From assembly GCF_003589595.1 (NCBI RefSeq), contig NW_020653750.1, positions 6,417,789 to 6,481,788 of the forward strand: a DNA stretch of 64,000 nucleotides, in the 5' to 3' direction. Both the position numbers and the translations under genes were made by a program. Below are positions 21,470 through 32,190 of the stretch, in pieces. This DNA is from Hyposmocoma kahamanoa (Eukaryota > Arthropoda > Insecta > Lepidoptera > Cosmopterigidae). Position 1 is the first letter of the stretch, and the number at the start of each line of letters is the position of its first letter. The notes under the pieces are model-generated. The model had not been told where the DNA came from. It saw only the letters and a list, made by a program, of their open reading frames with translations, and made no database searches.

Positions 21470-22000
21470 TAGAGATGCAACGAATATTCGGTTACTATTC
21501 GGTATTCGGCTTATTCGGCTTACTTTTCGCTATTCGGCTGAATACGGAATATTAAATCACTATTCGGCCGAATACTTAAAAATAAGAGGAAGAAATAAGA
21601 AAATACAGTAAATTATCACAAATACTAACTTCTATGAGATCAAAAAAAGGTAACAAATCAAATGAATAGTCATTCAGTAATTTTGTCATGAAATCATGAT
21701 TAAATAAACGCTAACAAAATCAACTTAGTACTTATTATTTGCAAATAAAAATAAAATTAAGTTTTTGAAAGTTAATCAAACTGAAAATAATAAACAATTA
21801 CTTTCTTCATAAAGATGTCATAAATTAGAATTATAAAGAAAATAAAATTTCCTTTTTTATTTCTTTTTACAAAATCATGCATCATTACTGGTTTAATTTA
21901 ATTTAACTTATATATGTGTACGTATTATATATTCGGCCTCACTCCGGGCCGAATATTCGGTATTCGGCCTGAAGGCGAAATACTATTCATTGCAACACTA
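21470..22000. mobile_element. hAT-type MITE with ATTCGG-rich ends, 531 bp
   Basis: The left end TAGAGATGCAACGAATA pairs with the right end TATTCATTGCAACACTA. Perfect 8-bp direct repeats AAAATAAC flank it (21462-21469 and 22001-22008), the duplication length used by hAT transposases. Subterminal regions carry many TATTCGG / CCGAATA units on both strands. The interior is AT-rich with no transposase, so it must have been moved in trans. Confidence 0.9.
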
Positions 22001-22008
22001 AAAATAAC

Positions 22009-22892
22009 TCAATGTATCAAACGGACTTGATAAAAATAAAGATATTTACATATATATAATATACATCTTTTATTTGGCTTCACCCTTAAGACTTATTTGT
22101 TTATGGAAATGGTTGTTTACGTGTTTCAGGTTCTACATAAAATTTTGTGTGGACACCAAATATATATAACACTTGAAAACTGATGATGAGATGAGATGAG
22201 ATGATGAGCTGGTAAAAAATTGATGTAACTAAGAAAACACGTTTTGAAAGTTAAAAAAAATTACTGAATGTATCTCAGTAATGCTTTGAACATTCAAATA
22301 ATGTTTTCTCAATTCCACAATTTTGAGCTACGACAGTATTTGGTTTCATGTGCGTTTATAATTATGTATTCCATAATTTACCATATTCTGATATTTTATA
22401 ATTTGTAGTTTTAAACTTTTTAGTACGTGAGTATAGGATTTGACTACATCAAAAAAATTTTGTTTTCACGTTCATATTTTAACACTACCATCTATCTTGC
22501 ACTAGCGTAATTTTTTTTAAAAAAAACGTGATATGCGGCTCGCTGGTGGAAGTTTGGAGTGCACGTTCATTTTATCCCAGGCTTGCCGCGGGCTCAAAGC
22601 CGCTAATCCATTTGCCTTTCACCCTATTTGACCGAGAGGTGAGTGGAGAGAAAATGTATTAAAATGTTGCAGAAAACAATTCATAACTCATTTATTTACA
22701 ACTTTCAACCCGGAAATAGGTTGTATATTAAGTATACAGTATACGAGTACTGATAAAAATCCTTGACGCTAAACAGCGTACTCTGTAGGGCTAGCGTAGT
22801 AGTACGCGACATAAAGCGCGAGATGTCTATAGGAGAATAGCAGTAACTCGCACTTTGTCTCGCTCTTGTGCAAGTCGCGCTCTGTCGTGGTG
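22009..22892. other. No gene seen
   Basis: AT-rich. A GATGA/GATGAGATGA micro-repeat lies near 22185. The block 22575-22640 (GCGGGCTCAAAGCCGCTAATCC, GAGAGGTGAG) resembles 23835-23925 (AGTAAACCGCTAATCC, CCAGAGGGATTC), suggesting a low-copy repeat of unknown class. Confidence 0.45.
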
Positions 22893-22935
22893 CGAGGTAC
22901 TCCAGCATGGTAGCCGTTTGATCACGAACATTGCA
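22893..22935 (-). mobile_element. Family B SINE head fragment
   Basis: CTCCAGCATGGTAGCCGTTTG and ATCACGAACA match the inverted tRNA-like head of family B (compare 21000-21030). The rest of the element is absent. Confidence 0.55.
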
Positions 22936-22969
22936 GTTTTTTGTTGAAGAATATCAACAAAAAACTGCA
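22932..22969. repeat. Perfect 16-bp hairpin
   Basis: TGCAGTTTTTTGTTGA (22932-22947) and its exact reverse complement (22954-22969) are separated by six bases. Function unknown. Confidence 0.8.
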
Positions 22970-23132
22970 GTTACGTCCCAGCCAACATTATGTGATGTAA
23001 AGTCGACCGTTATGTGATTTTGTAAGACGAGAGCTTAGCCTCCAGATTTTTGGTAGTCAATTCAAAGGCGTCACTCTCAATCTTCTGGACTATCGTATGA
23101 AATTTGTCGCTTTCTGTTACAGTTGCGGGAAG

Positions 23133-23198
23133 ATTTTTTTTTTATGATATCGAGTGACAGAACGAACAAACCGGGCGTCTGGCGGTAAGCGACACGCA
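23133..23198 (-). mobile_element. Family A SINE-like element, copy 9 (end fragment)
   Basis: Only the A-rich terminus and about 55 bp remain: ATGATATCGAGTGACAGAAC, GGGCGTCTGGCGGTAAGCGA, ending in CACGC. Confidence 0.75.
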
Positions 23199-23354
23199 TT
23201 TCTTCTTTTTTAAAGTGTTATAGCTCCATAGATACAACCGATGATTACGCCAACGTCAAGTTAAGGAAGTTTATTGGTCAAGTATTTGACATTACTAACT
23301 AAAACAGATCATTAACACGGTTTGTCAGTCCACCTCTGCTAGTCGGTCATAAAT

Positions 23355-23640
23355 CATATTATAACCTTCTAAAACCTAGCAAACTACAACGGGAAAATGT
23401 GCTACATGTAATTGACATAAAGTTCATTACATGCTTCAGGTCCAAGAAGCACGTCCTCAATTTCGTATTTGAAACGTATTTTTGTGGACACCCTGTGGTC
23501 ATATAGAGGTAAATAGCACTAAATTTGAATGAGATATTTTCATTATAATGTGTACTGGGCGTTTACTTCATTATACTAAAAATATTGTCTGAGTCTGAAA
23601 ACCCGCGGCCTTAGGAGCTTAAGCAGACCGGTATATCAAA
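23355..23640 (+). repeat. Interspersed repeat H, copy 3
   Basis: Contains AGCAAACTACAACGGGAAAA, TGCTTCAGGTCCAAGAAGCA, GACACCCTGTGGTCATATAG and TTTGAATGAGATATTTTCAT. Same orientation and block order as the other H copies. Confidence 0.65.
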
Positions 23641-24599
23641 TAGGTCCCAACATTTGTCATGTAATGAAATTAGTAAGTTGATATGTATGATTACGCAGTA
23701 AATCTTATTGTTATGAGCTAACATAATTATTATACCTACCATGACATTATATTTGTGTATATAATAGACCTGTTCTAGTGCGTAGCATGTTCAAATATAA
23801 AATACCGGACTTTAATGGTTTTATCATCATCAGAGCTCGTTGGCAGTAAACCGCTAATCCATTACCTTTTCAGCCTGTATCACCGCAACCAGAGGGATTC
23901 ACTCTGTATGATGGGAGGTAACACAAAATGCGCAAAATAAATATGAGGCCGCACCGTTATTAAAATTGAAATGGCTATTTACAAAGCTGTCACTTTAAAA
24001 AGAAAATTGTGTCGCTTCCAATTACGTCAATTCGTTCTTTCATAAATACATAAATTAATTTTGTTAATAGCAACGACTTCAATCTATAGACAAGAACATT
24101 CACAGCAACTACATCTTCCAAATAAAACACTATCAATAGTGATAGTGTTTTGTTTATAGTGTTGAAGAGTAACAGTATCGTAATACCGTGGACAGACGTG
24201 ACAGTCTATACCTATTGGGAATGAGCTAGGCAGGCAGATAATTATCCAGTGTTTACCAATGATATTTATCCATAGTTGGGGAATTAACGTAAAGCCCCTG
24301 GCAAAGTCGCTATAAGTTGCACAATACATTTATTTTGCATCGACCCATTTCGTTTACTGTTTGTACTTATTATATTATCAAAAAGAAAAAAAAAGAAAAA
24401 AATCGAGTCAGTTGATTTGTCGAAATTATTCATGTTATGTTATATATAATTTTCGTTGCGGAAAGGCAAAAGTTCTTTAGACCATGCAGATTAGTCGTTT
24501 TTTATATTTTTTAATTTATATTTGGTAACTACAGTAACTATTTTATTCATATTAACCCTACTCTGTTATTGTGTACTCAGAACACTCCGTTACTTATTA
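23641..24599. other. No gene seen; contains one 12-bp perfect hairpin
   Basis: At 24124-24151 AAAACACTATCA and TGATAGTGTTTT are separated by ATAG. An 81-codon minus-strand frame (24084-24329) overlapping it has no recognised domain. The rest is AT-rich spacer. Confidence 0.5.
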
Positions 24600-24790
24600 A
24601 TCTATGATATTGAAGTGTTGTGTCTTGGCCGCACATCAGTTGAACAGCATATAAATAAATCACATATGATAAGTCGAACCTCAAAAATGATTTTATCACC
24701 TCAGATTTCGTTCGCAAAATCTTTAAACCTCTTTCCCGATAACTTATCATTTTCCAGATGTGGTCTTATTACACCGACGAGCAAAGTATT
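24600..24790 (-). repeat. Interspersed repeat I, copy 3 (inverted)
   Basis: On the minus strand it reads GTAATAAGACCACATCTGG, AAAGAGGTTTAAAGATTTTG and CGAACGAAATCTGAGG, aligned with 12635-12710. It abuts the family A copy at 24791. Confidence 0.6.
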
Positions 24791-25090
24791 TTAGTAGCAG
24801 TAGAGCTCCTTGTGAAAGAGTTCGTCCAGGGAAGTACTGCTGCCACCTTATCTATTTCTGCCGCCAAGCAGTAATGTCAGCATTACTGTGTTTCGGTTTC
24901 GATGAGTAAGGGTGCTGGTGAAATTACTGGCACGTGGGACTTGTCAACTTATGTCTCAGGGTGTCGGGCGCAGTGACAGTGCCTTTCAGATCTTAGTGAT
25001 TTAAAGCTCTGAGTGGCACTGCAACTGTTAGGGACAGGCGTATTGTTTTCAACCAGGCACACGACTTGTTCGTCCCGTCACATATTATTA
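24791..25090 (+). mobile_element. Family A SINE-like element, copy 10
   Basis: Full-length copy from TTAGTAGCAGTAGAGCTCC to the A9 run. It is close to the family consensus, with a small CTG duplication near 24838. Confidence 0.88.
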
Positions 25091-25392
25091 AAAAAAAATT
25101 GAGTGAGTTTTTCTTCTATACGCAGGTTGAATACTTACCTGGTTATCTTTAATAATTATGCTTCTAAATACACCCTTACCAACAAGCTTGGCATGCCTAG
25201 TAGTAGAACGTATGTGTTTATACAGTATCGTACCATCATTCATATATATATATGAATACATAGCGATGCTATTAGCAAGCCAAATTTTTTATTTCGTTTG
25301 TGTCCCCACAAACTAAAAATAAAAATTAAAAAACTAAAAATTTTAAATAAATTAAAATAAAGTACAATAATCTCAGTACAGAGTACTAAAAA
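25091..25392. other. No feature seen
   Basis: Includes a short (TA)n tract at about 25237-25252 and an A-rich tract near 25310-25370. No gene. Confidence 0.5.
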
Positions 25393-25800
25393 AACCGACC
25401 TCAAAAGTACGTGGAATTACGTCTATTTGCTAAGTTTTATTGAAATATCCCCTATTTCGCCACTATACAGGACTTGACACTAGAGATAATAAAAATAGGT
25501 TCTCACTACGACACTACACAAACTATATTGAGAGAAAAACGCCTTGAATTGGAGAAATAGCAAAACCAACGATTACAGTAATTGCTCCTAAAATAAAGTT
25601 AGGCGCTATTTATAAAAATGAATCTTCATGTGTGAACAGCCACCCGTCGACGTGGATGATTTTCTTCAAAATGAAATGGAAATAATAGGGAAGTACCCTC
25701 TTTCCAACAAAAAAAAGAATCATGAAAATCGGTCCACAAAAAAAAGAAAGACCATACAGTCGAATTGAGAACCTCCTCCTTTTTTGAAGTCGGTTAAAAA
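25393..25800 (-). mobile_element. Repeat family E, copy 2 (inverted)
   Basis: On the plus strand it opens with AAAACCGACCTCAAAAGTAC and closes with CTCCTCCTTTTTTGAAGTCGG. Inside are GTACCCTCTTTCCAAC and AATCATGAAAATCGGTCC. It is a complete copy in reverse orientation, interrupted only by substitutions and small indels. Confidence 0.75.
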
Positions 25801-27499
25801 AGTACCTAAAGTTTAAAACCCTCTTCTAACTTTCCCTAACTAGTTACAAGATTGTGTCGTCAAAAAACCCAAAGCGCCTTTCCACCCATTTTCCCATCCA
25901 CCATAAATAAAATGTCGTATTCTACTCGGTTGCGCATAAAAGTAAAAAACACCGACTATTTTCCTCAAGAAAGTATACTGTGTGGAAATTTTCTAATCGA
26001 TCAACCCAAAAAAGGAGGATAAAATAAGATTCTAAAGCCCATTATCATAGTCTCTCCCTTTTGTATGCAGGCACCGCGATCCACTTACGACGGAGGCACG
26101 ACGACAGTTACTGGATCCAATATACAAGATGCTATAGGGTTGTGACAATGGGAATATTTAAAATGATTATTTCATTTGAGTTTTGAAATATTACTTACGG
26201 TGGTTTATTTGTTGTTGTTTGAACTAATGCTAAGTTTACATTGGAAGCGATTTATGTAACGAAATTGTGCACTTTATGTTGATTATGTAACGGTCAAAGT
26301 AGTACGAAACGGTAGTTGCACGAATTGACAATAAAACATTTTTCTTACAAGCCCTATGAAGTTATTCGTATTTTTTTAAACATTTTTTTATCTAGCAGTT
26401 GTTGAGAAAAAAATAAAGTGTAAAATTGAGTTTTGAAAGGTCCTTGCCGTCTGTATCACGTACTTCTTGAATAAAACCCGATGTTATGCTATATGAATTA
26501 ATTAATGTCAGGTTTTTCTTTTTATGACCTTGGGTGCGTGCTATTTAGAGATATTTGACTCATTATTCCAAGTTATTGTTAAATATTTTTTAAATCTTTT
26601 AAAAGTAAAAAAGTAAAAAATCTTTTAATATTCATTTTTCACTAGATAATAATTTTACAATGTCCGATGTTGGGGCTACTTGTAAGTAAAATTTACTTGT
26701 GTTAGAAGTATTAAATATAAATATATCTCTCGTATCTACTTTTACATAAACAGTATTTCCTAATATAACTTATAATTTATTTTATCTATTACTAGATAAG
26801 TAAATTACGTTAAATAAATTAATATAAATAATTACTGAAAACACTTTGTATTAGTATTCAAATAAGTTTAGTATCGGTTTTCTCGTCACTAGTTGTGACG
26901 TCAGACCGACGCCGGGCGCTTTTTCAAAATGAGCTGGTTTCAATGATTGAATTTAAACAAAAAATATAAAGAAATCGAAAAATATACGTGTTATATGTTC
27001 GATGTAGATTCTATTTCAATCATAAAAAATATACGCAAAATACGCGTTGCTATTGTCAATTCCCGAGACTGCACTAGAATTCTCAGGTAAGCGCGTACCT
27101 GTTTTTTGGCTCGTATCTAGTTTGTACGTTAAATAATTGATATATAATTCATCATGGCATGGCTACAAAGAATCTCTTCTATTCCGTTCCACGGTAACTT
27201 AAATTGAGTCTTACTAATCGTAACATTTTATTAACTACTCTAATTAATATGATAATTTACTACGCAATGTGAGTTAGAGTCTGTAAATGGTTAGGGTTAT
27301 ATTTAATCTACACAACGTGTCATTATTAATTATATGTAAAAAAATAACTCGTGTGCACAGTGCGAAAAGCTAAAATCTGTAAACAATAAAGTTCAAGAGA
27401 AGGTATAGAAAGTATTTAAATTAATTAGAATACTCGTAGGTACATTATAGTCATTAACCTGTACGCGTGTCTCATTGTTAAGGGGGACCTTCTCTAAGA
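25801..27499. other. No gene seen
   Basis: About 1.7 kb of AT-rich sequence. The short GC-richer segment near 26895-26925 (GACGTCAGACCGACGCCGGG) stands out but matches nothing else here. No reading frame of 60 codons or more. Confidence 0.55.
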
Positions 27500-27660
27500 A
27501 GAGGGATTTTTAGCCATTGCCCGCCAGCCAAGAGCAAAGCGGATCTTCACAAGTTTTCAAAGAATTTTGTGAACCTCCTCCGGTATGCAGGTTTCTTCAC
27601 GATGATGGTTCGACTTTGAAACAAATGATTCATCTACGAGTACAGGAACGTAAATCAAAA
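27500..27660 (+). mobile_element. Old lepidopteran retroposon fragment (family K, copy 1)
   Basis: GCCCGCCAGCCAAGAGCAAAG and GAACCTCCTCCGGTATGCAGG followed by TTTCTTCACGATGATGG match a common lepidopteran repeat whose hallmark is ATGCAGGTTTCCTCACGATG. Heavily decayed. Confidence 0.6.
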
Positions 27661-27863
27661 TATTAAAATCAGCTTGATTGTACAACCCTAGTGTATTTAT
27701 TATTCACTGTGCGAGTCCATATTTCATGTTGTTGGCGTTGGTGGTTAAGGTAAAATGAGTGAATGATGCCGACTAAACGAACAGTTAGTCTTAAGAAATA
27801 TGTATATAAAGATATTTTAATTATAATGCATGCATTATACAAAGGACTATCAATATCAAATTG

Positions 27864-28100
27864 ACGACCTCGGTGGCCGAACGGTTTGCACAGTTGGCGC
27901 TAGATGAGTTGATCTCGGGTTCGATTCCCGGCTGGATCAATTTGGGAAACGAATTTTTCTAAATTGCTTCTCGTTTGGGTGTTCTGGGAATTTCCCCAGA
28001 GTGAATTCCGTTACTCTGTTACTTATAGTACAGGGAATTCTTTTGGTTTAGACCAGGTAATTGGGTATGGTTGTCTGGCACGGGTGCGATTCGATATGCA
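27864..28100 (+). mobile_element. tRNA-derived SINE, family C, copy 1
   Basis: The head GACCTCGGTGGCCGAACGG (box A) and CGGGTTCGATTCCCGG (box B) has the spacing of a Ser/Leu-like tRNA with extra arm-like bases between. The body includes TTCTCGTTTGGGTGTTCTGG and TACAGGGAATTCTTTTGG. Copies 2-4 on the minus strand share the body. Confidence 0.85.
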
Positions 28101-28371
28101 ACAAATGACATATTTTTAGTCGATATAACGCTCAACAGATGTAATTAATTTATGGTATACAGACATTTGACATATTCTTGCATGATATAAAGGTCACTGG
28201 GTATAATAGACGATTGATATAACAACTTTCAGTCTAATATACCGATGGCATAATGTTCATTTTATATAAACATTTCAGATATCACATTCACTGAGTATAA
28301 TGTTGAATATGTGTGTGTAAAAAAAATATTAATATAATTCAAGTCTGTGGTGTTTAGGTGCAACGGTGAAT
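28101..28371. repeat. Quasi-periodic ATATAA-type tract
   Basis: Variants of GATATAACAACTTTCAG, GTATAATGTTGAATATG and ATATAAACATTTCAGATATC recur irregularly, and a similar tract lies at 28980-29200. This may be a decayed tandem repeat downstream of the SINE. No gene. Confidence 0.35.
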
Positions 28372-28773
28372 GAATCGAATTTGTTTGCATTTCCTAGTAG
28401 GTTCGACCTCCTCCTGTGGGTTTAGGTTAGGTTAGTATATGAGAAAGCTGCCAGAATCGAATTTGTTTGCATTTGCTAGTTGGTTTGACCACCTTCTGTG
28501 GGTTTAGATTAGGTTAGTATATGATAAAGCTGTCAGAATCGAATTTGTTCGCATTTACTAGTTGGTTCGACCTACTCCTGTTGGTTTAGGTTAGGTTGGT
28601 ATATGACAAAGCTGCCAGAATCGAATTTGCATCTGCTATTGCTTGAATTTATTTGCATTTGCTAGTTGGTTCAACCTCCTGTGGGTTTAGGTTACGTTAG
28701 TATATGACGAAGTTGCCAGAATCGAATTTGTTTGCATTTGCTTGTTGGTTTGACCTCCTCCTGTGGGTTTAGC
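28372..28773. repeat. 82-bp minisatellite, about 4.9 units
   Basis: Unit starts (GAATCGAATTTG) fall at 28372, 28454, 28536, 28618 and 28719. The first three intervals are exactly 82 bp. The fourth is 101 bp because GAATTT/TTGCAT sequence is partly duplicated near 28630-28660. Each unit contains GCTAGTTGGTTCGACC, GTGGGTTTAGGTTAGGTTAG and ATATGACAAAGCTGCC. Confidence 0.95.
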
Positions 28774-29636
28774 GTATTCGAATTTTATTTTTCTTTTTTA
28801 TTTTGTTTATATGCACATAAATATTCTGCTTAAAGTTTTAATAAATATATTTTATAACACAAAAAGCACTTAAAGCTATACAAAACCAATTATATTTTGC
28901 GATTGTACATTTAATGGAATAAAAAAAATCTTATTAACATAATGTAGGGCGCTTCATCTATTCCGAAAACGAAATATTGTGTTATATTATTTAATATATT
29001 ACACTGGTAGTACTTATACCATTTGTTTATGAACATGACACAATGAACAAGTGACATAATGATGTCACTTAATCATTATATCTAATATTTGTTATATGTA
29101 CTGAAGGTTCATTATACATTATTGAAATTATCCCTTTTGTTGTTATACCTTTTGTTGATTATTTACAGTGAGTGATTATATCCTTAGTGATTTTACCAGT
29201 GAGAACAGATTATTTGTTGTTATATGTTCTATTACACACCCGTCTGGCGCATGACACGTTATATATACAAACATAAATATGTATATGTATAATAAATAGT
29301 AGCTAGATCAAGATTAAATGGATGAAATTAGACTCCCCAAAATGTTAGCAGCGCTCTTCCTTTGTGTGGCAATGGTAACGTTATTATTATGTTATACGCA
29401 CGGTAGTTGATTAGAATTTTTGTTTTAATATTGCATATTATGGAAAACGGGATATGAATTACTCTTTAACGTCTTTAGCGTACGGCGTGCCTTAGGGTGA
29501 GTCTAGACGCACGTAATTTTATGAATCGTGGCGTTTGTTTGTGTCATATACGACATACGAGTAGTGTAATGCATCCATAAAAAATAGTGTGCATTTATGA
29601 AACATTAGATGATGTTAGAAAAAGAAATAGAAGCTG
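28774..29636. other. No gene seen
   Basis: AT-rich. It holds the second ATATAA-type quasi-periodic tract (about 28980-29200) and nothing coding. Confidence 0.5.
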
Positions 29637-29769
29637 GGTGCATTAGCCTCCGTAGCCATGCTGGTCTGCCACGCAGCGGTCACGGATTCGATTCCCGGGC
29701 CCCGAGAAACATTTGTATGGCCTACTACCTATTTCTCTCGTGTGTTTGGGTGTAATTTGTGGTTGTCTA
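29637..29769 (+). mobile_element. tRNA-derived SINE, family B, copy 4
   Basis: A decayed box A (TAGCCTCCGTAGCCATGC) and a good box B (GGATTCGATTCCCGGGCC) precede GAAACATTTGTATGGCCTAC and GTAATTTGTGGTTGTCT. The 3' part is missing. Confidence 0.85.
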
Positions 29770-30459
29770 AAAAGGCTAAAACTTTCTAATTTTCCATACA
29801 ACAAATAATATTGGAGTTGTATTTTTTTTCTTAATAAATGCTTTTAATTGCTATTGTAATATTTTCCAAATGCACGATACGGTGTTATACCTTTCCAGTG
29901 TCGTTTGGAAACTGAATTCACCGTAAATTTAAGTATTCAAGAAACGCTACTCACAATTCACAAAATTGCGCTTGCCTGGCCTCACCCTTTAATGTTAAAT
30001 GTTTTTTAAATATGAAGTACATGATATTTTCTGGATAGAAGCGGTAAATAATTTTATGTCATACAATATTTCTAACAATACTCAATCCATTAAAAATTAC
30101 GATGATGCATTCTTCCCAATGGGGCAACATGTTATTCGAAGCCTAGCAGGCACAAAGCACTTCTAAAATATTAAACAGATGGAATGTTCATAATAACATT
30201 TTTGGGTGTTGGATGTGTTACAGGAATATTCATAATAGGTGGTAGAGTTATTTGCAGATTTACAAAGTTTCATGTGAAATATAATATTTGTATTTACGTA
30301 ATATGACACGGTCTTGACCTGTGCTATTGTTAAATGTGAAAATCACAGAGAGGAGAAATGAGTGAAAAAGGAATGTTCTTTTTGCTTATTAATATAAACT
30401 GTCTTGTAGTAATGAATGGTAAGCGGTGTTGGAGACGCCGACACTTTTCTGTACTTAAA
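29770..30459. other. No gene seen
   Basis: AT-rich spacer without a recognisable repeat. Confidence 0.5.
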
Positions 30460-30602
30460 TTTTGGTGGCAATTTTTCTTATTTAAGTATTCAAGTAAATT
30501 ATCGTGAAATATTAAATAACTTTTCAGGATATTACTTTCGAGTATTAAATCATATTTCATGATAATATTCTACAATATTTAAATAATAAATTGCCACTTA
30601 AA
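30460..30602. mobile_element. Palindromic MITE, family F, copy 2
   Basis: TTTTGGTGGCAATTTTTCTT and CGTGAAATATTAAATAAC on the left fold against GTATTAAATCATATTTCATG and AATAATAAATTGCCACTTAA on the right. It is closely related to 17628-17773. Confidence 0.8.
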
Positions 30603-30729
30603 CAAAACTAACCAGAAAGTTGTCCATTTGTTAACACAAATTAATAAACAAAATAATTGTGGCGTAGAGTACAAGTTCCCTAGTTTACCTTAAAAAATTG
30701 GTCAACAATTGGTAACACTATTCCAGCGT

Positions 30730-30990
30730 TGTCACGTAATTTGGACCAACGAAAAACCGAATATTTTATTCAACGTGGCCTCAACGCAGAGTTTCCCAAA
30801 CAAAATGCCTGGCTCTTTTGTCGGATGACATGTCAAACATTCCCCTGCCATAATAAAACGCTACCTCCTGAGCAATTGCCGTTTTCACTTCTAAAAAAAC
30901 ATGTTGTTTCGTATTGTTTTAATTACACGTATTTATATGGCAGATGAACCCAATTGAGATCGAGATTTGAGAGAGTAATTAGTTTAGAAA
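30730..30990 (+). pseudogene. Possible LINE reverse transcriptase tail
   Basis: The frame includes KTLPPEQLPFSLLKKHVVSY and, after a stop, NPIEIEI-like sequence. This resembles the far C-terminus of jockey/CR1-type reverse transcriptases, where a LPFxxFKxxV block precedes the stop. The match is short and I am not sure. Confidence 0.3.
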
Positions 30991-31439
30991 CAATCGAGAA
31001 TGGAAGACTCAGTGGTAAAGTTACATACTTAAGTTGCATTATTGCTTTATAAGATAATACACAATCAGTAACACTAATTTTTTAGTACTAAGTGCGAATT
31101 CACGCATGTTAGTGTTTTTAGTCTCGAAAATAATTATTATATTGTATTTTTGTGATTTTTAATGTTTTCATTAAGTCATTAGTGAGGATGAGCCATATCA
31201 TTCATAGAATGTTGCGCAACCGTCCTTTGAAAATCTTTTACGATCCGGCTTTAAGTTGGCTCTCTTTTCGAAATATCCACTCTTTTCACTGGTAGTTAAA
31301 AAGGTTGGAGCAAAATTTTAACCGAGATTTTTTGTACATCTGACGACTGCATGTACTACAAAGTTCATTATTAATTAATTATTTCTGTAATTACTTTTTT
31401 GATATTTTCCATTTTTATAAATTTAGAAGAAGTTCTATA
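30991..31439. other. No feature seen
   Basis: AT-rich spacer. Confidence 0.5.
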
Positions 31440-31512
31440 CAATTGTTCATCATTATCAATATAATTTCAGTCGAAAGACGTCCACTGCCGGATATAGGCC
31501 TCACTTCTTGAA
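31440..31512 (+). mobile_element. Short fragment of a lepidopteran RTE/SINE-type repeat
   Basis: AGTCGAAAGACGTCCACTGCC followed by GGATATAGGCCTCACTTC matches the very common lepidopteran block GACGTCCACTGCTGGACATAGGCCTCC. No more of the element is present. Confidence 0.7.
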
Positions 31513-31595
31513 AGATATTTTTTGTGTACTTTTATTGATATGTCCAGATAGCGGATCAAAGGGCTAATAATCAAGGTAGTATTTATATCTACTCA

Positions 31596-31886
31596 TTTTT
31601 TTTATGATACCTTCGAGCAATGGGACGAACAAGGTTTAACATTGGTGGTAAGCGTCACGCCTGCCTATAATAGTTGCGGTGCTACTCAGAGCTTTAAATC
31701 GTTAAAACTTGAGAGGAACTGCCACTGCATCCGTCACCCTGAGACATAAGTTGACAAGTCCCATGTGCCTGTAATTTCACCAGCACCCTTACCCTTCAAA
31801 ATCAGAACGCAACGAAATGTGAGCATTCTTTCTTGGTGGCAGAAAAAGGTAAGGAATTTATTCACAAGAAGCTCTACTGTTACTAA
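31596..31886 (-). mobile_element. Family A SINE-like element, copy 11
   Basis: Runs from the T-run and ATGATACCTTCGAGCAATGG through GCTACTCAGAGCTTTAAATC, CCCTGAGACATAAGTTGACA and TTGGTGGCAGAAAAAGGTAA to GCTCTACTGTTACTA. A roughly 25-bp internal deletion near 31858 removes the usual GTGGCAGTACTT block. Confidence 0.88.
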
Positions 31887-31924
31887 ATTATCCTTATCAT
31901 CAACTCGTCATTCCTTCCACGACT

Positions 31925-32190
31925 TGATACGGGTCTCCTTTAAAGAGAAGATTGAGGTCGTAGTCCGCTACACTGACCCAACGCCGTTGGTGACTTAATA
32001 CGTTTTCCAAGGACCGTAAACCTTTTTCGACATGCAGGTTTCATCGTGCATCATTGATCGTTTTCTTTCACCATTAGCGTAACTTACAAATTCAAGTCAC
32101 TGGTGCCACGGTGATTGGAACCCTAGACCTTGAAGTAGATCAATTTAAAAACAAACGTTCTGGGCTACTACTGCACTGCTATATCTACTC
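31925..32190 (+). mobile_element. Old lepidopteran retroposon, family K, copy 2
   Basis: GTAGTCCGCTACACTGACCC, CGCCGTTGGTGACTTAATAC and GACATGCAGGTTTCATCGTG correspond to the common block GTAGTCCACCACGCTGGCCC...ATGCAGGTTTCCTCACGATG. Towards the right end GATTGGAACCCTAGACC resembles an inverted tRNA box B. Confidence 0.7.

Noticed and set aside
27864..27942. Functional tRNA gene
   Set aside because: Box A and box B are good, but the sequence continues into a SINE body shared with other copies and the cloverleaf does not close properly.
28372..28773. Telomeric or subtelomeric repeat
   Set aside because: The TTAGG-like runs are only two or three units inside an 82-bp minisatellite, not a tandem telomeric array.
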